This document shows positions 6,257 to 10,770 of a stretch of 10,770 bases of DNA, in pieces. Location: the NCBI GenBank assembly GCA_017435025.1, contig JAFSFU010000319.1, forward strand, positions 1-10,770, in the 5' to 3' direction. The notes beneath the pieces are model-generated. The model worked only from the letters and a program-made list of their open reading frames with translations. It was not told the DNA's origin and searched no databases. Source of the DNA: Lachnospiraceae bacterium. Lineage in GTDB: Bacteria; Bacillota_A; Clostridia; Lachnospirales; Lachnospiraceae. Made by a program: the position numbers and the translations under genes. Numbering within the stretch: position 1 is the first letter of the stretch; each line of letters opens with the position of its first letter.

Positions 6257-6916
6257 TTAATCCAGTAAACCCTTTTTATAAAGCACTCTCGCTGCACCGA
6301 TCGCAACCAGAGAGCCCACCGGAACCAGTACACCGACGGAACCGGATAAGGACGGCACCAGCAGGAACAATACAAGCATAAATACCAGTGGTGCAATGGA
6401 AATCTTCCAGTTCTTGCTGATGTATACTACCGCCAGACCACCGAACAGAGACGGCAGGATATTATCGAACGCCGGTTTCAGTACCGGACTGTTCAGCACC
6501 GGGGTAAGCGGTACCAAAAGAGCAACGCCCAAGGCAATGACGATGGTTGTCACGATAGAGGAAGTCGCAACTGCAATTGTCGAAAATACTTCTCCCTCTT
6601 CACTTCCCGGTTTTACTTTCGCATTCTCCATGGCATTTAATGCAGCAGGAACTTTTAGATTGGTCAGGTTGCCGGTTACAAATGCCAGATAAGAACCGGC
6701 TGTGCCAAGCATCGGTACGAAGGTCATAACCTCAATAAAACCGACGGTCCAGAAAATCGGAGCTACACCGAGGAGTCCTCCTAAAACTGCTTTCCATCCC
6801 GGCCATGCATCAAACAGGATACAAGTGAGGATCGGATATGCAAAGATTACTGCCAGCGCACTGAGAATCCAGATTCTTCCGTATAAATGGGTCTTTTCTT
6901 CATATGTCATCTTCAT
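6257..6916 (-). CDS. Small multi-pass membrane protein paired with DUF5058 protein
   Basis: A 219-residue protein I do not recognise by name with certainty. It has about five or six hydrophobic segments (roughly 15-35, 42-62, 67-81, 112-140, 155-167, 172-190, 193-209) and short charged ends, so it lies in the cytoplasmic membrane. A polar stretch at about 95-110 (NAMENAKVKPGSEEGE) is probably a cytoplasmic loop. It follows the DUF5058 gene with only four bases between that stop and this ATG, and its GGAGG site lies inside the last codons of the DUF5058 gene. This strongly suggests coupled translation and a two-subunit membrane complex, possibly a transporter. The ATG at 6916 was chosen for its spacing to GGAGG; the longer frame from TTG 6931 begins upstream of that site. 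Confidence 0.8.
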   Translation of the reverse strand: MKMTYEEKTHLYGRIWILSALAVIFAYPILTCILFDAWPGWKAVLGGLLGVAPIFWTVGFIEVMTFVPMLGTAGSYLAFVTGNLTNLKVPAALNAMENAKVKPGSEEGEVFSTIAVATSSIVTTIVIALGVALLVPLTPVLNSPVLKPAFDNILPSLFGGLAVVYISKNWKISIAPLVFMLVLFLLVPSLSGSVGVLVPVGSLVAIGAARVLYKKGLLD

Positions 6917-6920
6917 CACT

Positions 6921-7646
6921 CTAACCTCCAATCACCGGTGTGATTACAATTGCAAACAACATGGCCCCCAGCATACACAAAGGCATCGCATAAGTTTCCA
7001 GCCATTTCATATTGCACTTTTTGATCAGAATGCCGCAGATTCCCATAATTACAGCTGAACAAAGCAGTACAAAAATCGGGATCCAGCCTTTCAGTCCGCT
7101 TCGGATATCCGACGTTACCATACCGAGGAATGCAGAGATCATTCCAAGGAACATGGCATCCATCAGGATATCGCCCCATTTTCCGTCTTTGTTCTTAATC
7201 TTACCCAAACCGCCCTGGATTTTTTTAATGAACAGAGGAACCCAGATCAGTCCCGGAAAAATACCGAGCGTCATGACCCATGCGATCGCAGTATAGACCT
7301 TTGGATCCATAATCGTCTCTGACAAGGTCACGCCCATCGTCTGTGCCGTGGAAGTTGCTGCCGGAAGTTCGTAAGTGATCGCGCCAATAACACTAAGACG
7401 CAGCCACGGAAGCGGAAGTCCCAGAAATTTGGACAACGTAACGATTCCCAAAAGAATGGAAACTGCCGGAGCAATCGTAAAAATGCTGGTTGAAATCATC
7501 GTCCTTTTCATCTGCGCCGGATCGATTCCAATCTCGATACCATGGCGGTAAGATCGAATCAGAAAGAACAACGACTGTGCGATAACAAACAAGATTACGA
7601 TTCCTGCCAAAATGAACAGGATACTGCTATTGGGACTAAAGTTCAT
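6921..7646 (-). CDS. DUF5058-family membrane protein
   Basis: A 241-residue multi-pass membrane protein that I recognise as resembling the DUF5058 family, from 'NSSILFILAGIVILFVIAQS', 'TIAPAVSILLGIVTLSKFLGLPLPWLRLSVIGAITYELPAA' read as separate blocks, and its position next to a smaller membrane partner. Hydrophobic segments lie at about 8-31, 52-72, 84-96, 118-140, 163-178, 188-208 and 220-238. The conserved Pro-rich block 'LGLPLPWLRLS' and 'YELPA' in the first half probably form a re-entrant or substrate-facing region, which is inference. No biochemical function is established to my knowledge; a two-subunit transporter with the next gene is the simplest idea. The ATG at 7646 follows AGGGGG by six bases; the ATG at 7664 lies upstream of that site. 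It begins 42 bases after the HD gene, with no terminator between them. Confidence 0.8.
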   Translation of the reverse strand: MNFSPNSSILFILAGIVILFVIAQSLFFLIRSYRHGIEIGIDPAQMKRTMISTSIFTIAPAVSILLGIVTLSKFLGLPLPWLRLSVIGAITYELPAATSTAQTMGVTLSETIMDPKVYTAIAWVMTLGIFPGLIWVPLFIKKIQGGLGKIKNKDGKWGDILMDAMFLGMISAFLGMVTSDIRSGLKGWIPIFVLLCSAVIMGICGILIKKCNMKWLETYAMPLCMLGAMLFAIVITPVIGG

Positions 7647-7688
7647 ATAATACCCCCTAAACATTTTTAATTCTGCTCATATGCCCGA

Positions 7689-8255
7689 TTACTCGCAACC
7701 CTTCTCAATCTTCTTTTTCGTATCTTCCCGAATCTCTTCGCGCAGCTTTGTTAGATACTCAGAAAATGCCACTTTATCGTCCGCATAAGTCATATTCAGA
7801 TCATATTCTCGCGGAATCCAGGTGGAAAGATCCGAAATATTGTGCTGGATTACCGCCTCAAGACCATCCATCGCTTTATATATCTTCGCTTCCAAAGTTT
7901 TTCTCTCTGCCATCTCCTGATAGAGTTCCTGCATTTCCTGTGCATACGGCTCCGGCAGCGACTTCACCCAATCATATAGAAGCTCTTCTTCTTTTTTCTC
8001 GTCTGCATCCGTTTTATTGAAGGATGGGATATCTCCTGTAAATGCCTCCCCCAGATCATGGATCAAACACATACGGATCACTTTATACATATCCGCTTCT
8101 GGAAACTGATCACGCACAAAGAATGCCAGAAGAGTCATCATCCAGCTGTGCTCCGCTACACTTTCATGTCTTCCATTTTTTGTATAACAATGGCGGGTCG
8201 CATCCTTCAGACGCTCTGCCACATCCATGATTTCCAATAACTTCCTCGGTTCCAT
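7689..8255 (-). CDS. HD-domain nucleotidase (YfbR/HDDC2-like)
   Basis: A 188-residue soluble HD-domain hydrolase. The metal-binding set is visible: His36 (in ESVAEHSW), His66-Asp67 (LIHDLGEAFTGD) and Asp130 (AMDGLEAVIQH). Its spacing matches the 5'-deoxynucleotidase YfbR and the related HDDC2 proteins, which dephosphorylate deoxynucleoside monophosphates. The following 'IPSFNKTDADEKKEEE' helix is also typical of this group. The exact substrate cannot be read from the sequence. The ATG at 8255 is preceded by GGAGGAGG. It appears to head a transcript that continues into the two membrane-protein genes; I see no mechanistic link between a nucleotidase and those proteins. Confidence 0.85.
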   Translation of the reverse strand: MEPRKLLEIMDVAERLKDATRHCYTKNGRHESVAEHSWMMTLLAFFVRDQFPEADMYKVIRMCLIHDLGEAFTGDIPSFNKTDADEKKEEELLYDWVKSLPEPYAQEMQELYQEMAERKTLEAKIYKAMDGLEAVIQHNISDLSTWIPREYDLNMTYADDKVAFSEYLTKLREEIREDTKKKIEKGCE

Positions 8256-8286
8256 ATTGCCTCCTCCTGTGTTTCATTATTTTTCC

Positions 8287-8295
8287 ATTATACCA
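8287..8295 (-). promoter_or_regulatory. Extended -10 promoter of the HD gene
   Basis: On the minus strand TGG-TATAAT is a perfect extended -10 (TATAAT at 8292-8287). The -35 region is only a T-run, which is the tail of the ferritin terminator. Expected start near 8280, about 25 bases before the ATG. Confidence 0.7.
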
Positions 8296-8308
8296 AAAAT
8301 CGTAAGAT

Positions 8309-8340
8309 AAAAAAAGTCCCCGGCCAATATTGACCGGGGA
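8309..8340 (-). terminator. Intrinsic terminator of the ferritin gene
   Basis: TCCCCGG (8317-8323) and CCGGGGA (8334-8340) form a GC-rich stem with a 10-base loop. Read on the minus strand, C and seven Ts (8316-8309) follow directly. It lies about 20 bases after the ferritin stop codon. Confidence 0.92.
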
Positions 8341-8358
8341 AAAGAGATGATTTATCAT

Positions 8359-8871
8359 TTATAAAACCAGACTCGGCGCGGTGTAAACTCTTGCTGCCAG
8401 CTCCTGATTCAACATATAGAGACTCTTCGGATCGGAACCAAATAACTCCATTTTTGTGATCAGATTGTTTGCGTTGGTCTCTTCCTCTCCCTGCTCTTTT
8501 ACAAACCAGTCAAGGAACTGCATAGTGCGGAAATCCTTCACCTCATATGCCGCCGCATAGATATCATTGATCAGGGCAGTTACATACTCTTCATGCGCCA
8601 AACCGGCTTTTAAAACATCTAAATGGCTTTCGAAAACCTGATCCGGCTTTGCGATTGCCTCAAGTGTTACCATCTGGCTCTCATTCTGCAAGTAGGTATA
8701 AAAGAGCATCGCGTGGTCTCTTTCTTCCTGAGCCTGAATCTTATACCAGTTTGCGAATCCATCCAAACCGGCTCTTTCAAAATAGTTGGAGAAATCAAGG
8801 TACAGGTAAGCAGAGAAAAATTCTTTATTGATCTGCTGATTCAACAGTTCACGTACTTTCGCATTCATCAT
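8359..8871 (-). CDS. ftnA: Ferritin, non-heme (iron storage)
   Basis: A 170-residue bacterial ferritin-like protein that oxidises Fe(II) and stores it as mineral inside a 24-subunit shell. The ferroxidase residues match the E. coli FtnA numbering: Glu17, Glu50, His53, Glu94, Gln127 and Glu130 (NKEFF, QEERDH, AHEEY, KEQGEEE). No heme-ligand methionine of bacterioferritin type is apparent. Length is normal. The first of two adjacent ATGs (8871) is eight bases from a GGAGGT site and gives the E. coli-like numbering. It lies 44 bases downstream of the rubredoxin gene with no hairpin between, so the two are probably co-transcribed. A strong terminator follows. Confidence 0.95.
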   Translation of the reverse strand: MMNAKVRELLNQQINKEFFSAYLYLDFSNYFERAGLDGFANWYKIQAQEERDHAMLFYTYLQNESQMVTLEAIAKPDQVFESHLDVLKAGLAHEEYVTALINDIYAAAYEVKDFRTMQFLDWFVKEQGEEETNANNLITKMELFGSDPKSLYMLNQELAARVYTAPSLVL

Positions 8872-8915
8872 TCGTATGGACCTCCTGTTTTATCGAAATG
8901 AATTTTTATTACTAC

Positions 8916-9074
8916 CTATGCTTCAGAAAACTGATCTTTTCCTACGAAGCAAAGCGGGCACTGAAAGTCTTCCGGAAGATCTTCAAACTTGGTTCCCGGT
9001 TCAATTCCGTGTTCCGGAGCACCTAACTCCTCATCATATTCCCATCCACAAACGTCACATACATATTTCTTCAT
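8916..9074 (-). CDS. Rubredoxin with an altered second metal loop
   Basis: A 52-residue one-iron electron carrier. The iron ligands Cys6, Cys9, Cys39 and Cys42 fall at the same positions as in Clostridium pasteurianum rubredoxin, within CDVCGW and CPLC. Rubredoxins pass electrons to oxygen- and peroxide-removing enzymes such as rubrerythrin or flavodiiron proteins. Two differences stand out: residue 43, a glycine in the usual CPLCG knuckle, is phenylalanine (TTC codon), and the usual aromatics Tyr11 and Trp37 are Trp and Phe. The four ligands are intact, so iron binding is likely. The ATG at 9074 has AAGGAG nine bases upstream; the open frame back to 9137 would include the promoter region. 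It is followed by ferritin. Confidence 0.92.
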   Translation of the reverse strand: MKKYVCDVCGWEYDEELGAPEHGIEPGTKFEDLPEDFQCPLCFVGKDQFSEA

Positions 9075-9125
9075 ATCATCTATCTCCTTTTTCTTAATAT
9101 TGGGTGTTGTTTTTTCTATGGTCAT

Positions 9126-9134
9126 AGTATGCCA
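9126..9134 (-). promoter_or_regulatory. Possible extended -10 promoter of the rubredoxin-ferritin unit
   Basis: TGG-CATACT on the minus strand (CATACT at 9131-9126) resembles an extended -10, about 50 bases before the rubredoxin ATG. No good -35 is present. I found no convincing Fur- or PerR-type palindrome overlapping it. Confidence 0.35.
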
Positions 9135-9166
9135 CATTTTCCCAGTTTTATCCGTGACTTACTCAC

Positions 9167-9204
9167 AAAAAACCGTCCGATTCTCATTTCTGAAAACCGG
9201 ATGG
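9167..9204 (-). terminator. Intrinsic terminator of feoB
   Basis: The segments 9173-9185 and 9192-9204 pair over 13 positions with one mismatch and two G-U wobbles around a 6-base loop. On the minus strand six Ts follow (9172-9167). It lies 30 bases after the feoB stop. On the plus strand a looser T-rich stretch also follows, so weak activity in both directions is possible. Confidence 0.85.
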
Positions 9205-9233
9205 TCATTTTTATATTATAATATCAACTTACC

Positions 9234-10770
9234 TTACATTACAAGCATATAGGTTGCAAAAGCTGCCGCCCAGGCAACTGCACACTGCCAAACCACAACG
9301 CCGACAGCCCATTTGGAGCCCAACTCGCGTCGGATTGCTGCAATTGCCGCCACACATGGTGTATACAAAAGACTGAATACAAGCAGGGACGCTGCCGCCG
9401 CAGGTGTCATCATTCCTGCCACACTGCCTCCAAAGAGAACTTCCAGTGTGGAAACCACACTCTCTTTCGCCATGAAGCCGCTGATCAGCGCTACACAGAT
9501 TCTCCAGTCACCAAGGCCGATCGGTGCAAGCAGCGGTGCAAGAAGACCGGAAACCATCGCCAGAATACTGTCTTCGGAGGAAGCCACCATGTTCATATGA
9601 AGATCAAAACTCTGTAAGAACCAGATTACGATCGTTGCCAGCAAGATTACCGAGAATGCGCGCTGCAGGAAATCTTTCGCCTTCTCCCACAACAGCTGAC
9701 CAACATTTTTCGCACTTGGCAAACGATAATTCGGAAGCTCCATCACAAACGGAACCGCCTCGCCGCGGAATAAGATACCTTTATACAGGAACGCGATCAA
9801 AATTCCCACAAGAATTCCCAATACATAGAGCCCAGACATGATGAGACCACCGTTTTCCGGGAAAAATGCATCTACAAAGAATGCATAAATCGGAAGTTTT
9901 GCAGTACAGCTCATAAACGGAGTCAAAAGGATCGTCATCTTACGGTCACGTTCACTTGGAAGTGTTCTTGTGGACATAACTGCCGGTACCGTACAGCCAA
10001 AGCCAATCAGCATCGGTACAATGCTTCGTCCGGAAAGACCAATCTTACGAAGTAATTTATCCATCACAAACGCAACACGAGCGATGTAACCACTGTCTTC
10101 CAGCATGGACAGGAAGAAGAACAGGGTTACGATAATCGGAAGGAAGCTGATCACACTGCCAACACCTGCGAAAATACCGTCCACGATCAGTCCCTGCAAG
10201 GTTTCATTAACTCCGGCAGAAATCATCCAGTCTGCCACCAGTCCGGTAAATCCCTCCACCGCAATTTCCATGAGTCCCTGCAGCCATGCGCCGATGACAT
10301 TGAACGTTAAGTAGAACACGCCAACCATGATCATAATAAATGCAGGAATCGCCGTGTACTTACCTGTCAGCAGCTGATCGATCTTGCGACTTCGGATATG
10401 CTCTTTGCTTTCCCTTGCCTTTACTACCGTCTGGTCACAAACCTTAAAGATGAAAGAAAAACGCATATCTGCAATCGCCGCGCTGCGATCCAGATTTCTC
10501 TCTTTCTCCATCTGAGTCACCATATGCTCCAGCATTTCAATCTCATTCTGATCCAGTTTCAATCCTTCCAGAACCAGCTCGTCGCCCTCAACCAGCTTGC
10601 TGGACGCAAAGTTGATCGGCAGGCCGGAGTCCTCCGCATGGTCCTGAATCAAGTGACGGATCGCATGGAGACATCGATGTACCGCACCTTTATGATCGTT
10701 TTCATCACAGTAATCCTGTCTCAGCGGTCGTTCCTGATAGTAAGCAACATGCACCGCATGTCGCACCAGC
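9234..10770 (-). CDS. feoB: Ferrous iron transporter FeoB (N-terminal G domain outside window)
   Basis: The C-terminal 511 residues of FeoB, the inner-membrane Fe(II) uptake protein driven by a GTPase domain that lies beyond the right edge. Counting from the GTG at 10766, which is only a codon inside the open frame: the end of the cytosolic helical spacer is at about 1-135 (with 'KLVEGDELVLEG'). The membrane part begins with 'KYTAIPAFIMIM' and the first Gate region reads 'MLIGFGCTVPAVMSTRTL' at 252-269. 'PFMSCTAKLPIY' follows, then the second Gate with 'GFMAKESVVSTLEVLFG' and the closing 'TPCVAAIAAIRREL'. The Cys of GFGC is present. The protein ends soon after the last membrane segment with no added FeoC-like domain. 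Downstream, after its terminator, come rubredoxin and ferritin. Any feoA gene would be upstream, outside the window. Confidence 0.95.
   Translation of the reverse strand, partial: LVRHAVHVAYYQERPLRQDYCDENDHKGAVHRCLHAIRHLIQDHAEDSGLPINFASSKLVEGDELVLEGLKLDQNEIEMLEHMVTQMEKERNLDRSAAIADMRFSFIFKVCDQTVVKARESKEHIRSRKIDQLLTGKYTAIPAFIMIMVGVFYLTFNVIGAWLQGLMEIAVEGFTGLVADWMISAGVNETLQGLIVDGIFAGVGSVISFLPIIVTLFFFLSMLEDSGYIARVAFVMDKLLRKIGLSGRSIVPMLIGFGCTVPAVMSTRTLPSERDRKMTILLTPFMSCTAKLPIYAFFVDAFFPENGGLIMSGLYVLGILVGILIAFLYKGILFRGEAVPFVMELPNYRLPSAKNVGQLLWEKAKDFLQRAFSVILLATIVIWFLQSFDLHMNMVASSEDSILAMVSGLLAPLLAPIGLGDWRICVALISGFMAKESVVSTLEVLFGGSVAGMMTPAAAASLLVFSLLYTPCVAAIAAIRRELGSKWAVGVVVWQCAVAWAAAFATYMLVM

Noticed and set aside
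9075..9137. N-terminal extension of rubredoxin by 21 residues
   Set aside because: The extension would run through the promoter region and lacks a ribosome site; the ATG at 9074 matches the family start exactly and has AAGGAG upstream.
9213..9224. Perfect 12-bp palindrome ATATTATAATAT after feoB
   Set aside because: Pure A/T palindromes of this size occur often in AT-rich intergenic DNA. It does not match a Fur or PerR consensus I can defend.
10764..10766. GTG as the start codon of feoB
   Set aside because: The frame is open through the window edge (a Leu codon precedes it), and FeoB needs its G domain further upstream, so this is an internal codon.

Overview
The window reads as chromosomal DNA of an anaerobic Firmicute, most likely a gut Lachnospiraceae (class Clostridia). 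The reasons are strong AGGAGG-type ribosome binding sites, extended -10 promoters, closely packed gene runs, and a gene mix of FliB-type lysine methylase, DUF5058 membrane protein, rubredoxin, ferritin and FeoB. This assignment is from gene content and style, not from a database match. Thirteen protein genes are supported, two of them cut by the window edges. No rRNA, tRNA, transposase or CRISPR array was seen.

Left part (1-4670, all minus strand). Read in the direction of transcription: a 70-residue coiled-coil protein (4670-4458) with its own terminator; a tightly coupled three-gene unit of HAD phosphatase (4342-3701), FliB-like lysine methylase (3701-2607) and PAP2 phosphatase (2594-1638); then thioredoxin reductase trxB (1500-577) and a secreted SH3-domain protein that runs off the left edge (556-1).

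Middle (4671-5326). This is a 656-base divergent intergenic region between the coiled-coil gene and nudC. It holds the most unusual object in the window: six copies of a split motif, GCAGT - about 25 variable bases - CCCGTA. Three copies are in one orientation and three in the opposite one, arranged around a central 9-bp inverted repeat (4784-5093). I do not recognise it as a known element. A near-consensus promoter for nudC follows it.

Right part (5327-10770). nudC is on the plus strand. It ends at a bidirectional terminator shared with a minus-strand run made of HD-domain nucleotidase (8255-7689), DUF5058 membrane protein (7646-6921) and a second small membrane protein (6916-6257). Further right, still on the minus strand, is an iron and redox neighbourhood: feoB ferrous iron transporter (N-terminus outside the window), rubredoxin and ferritin. 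Together these would import Fe(II), carry electrons and store iron.

Several start codons were moved inward from the longest open frame, because the Shine-Dalgarno sequence lies between the first possible start and the one chosen. This applies to the HAD, fliB, PAP2, DUF5058, small membrane protein, coiled-coil and rubredoxin genes.
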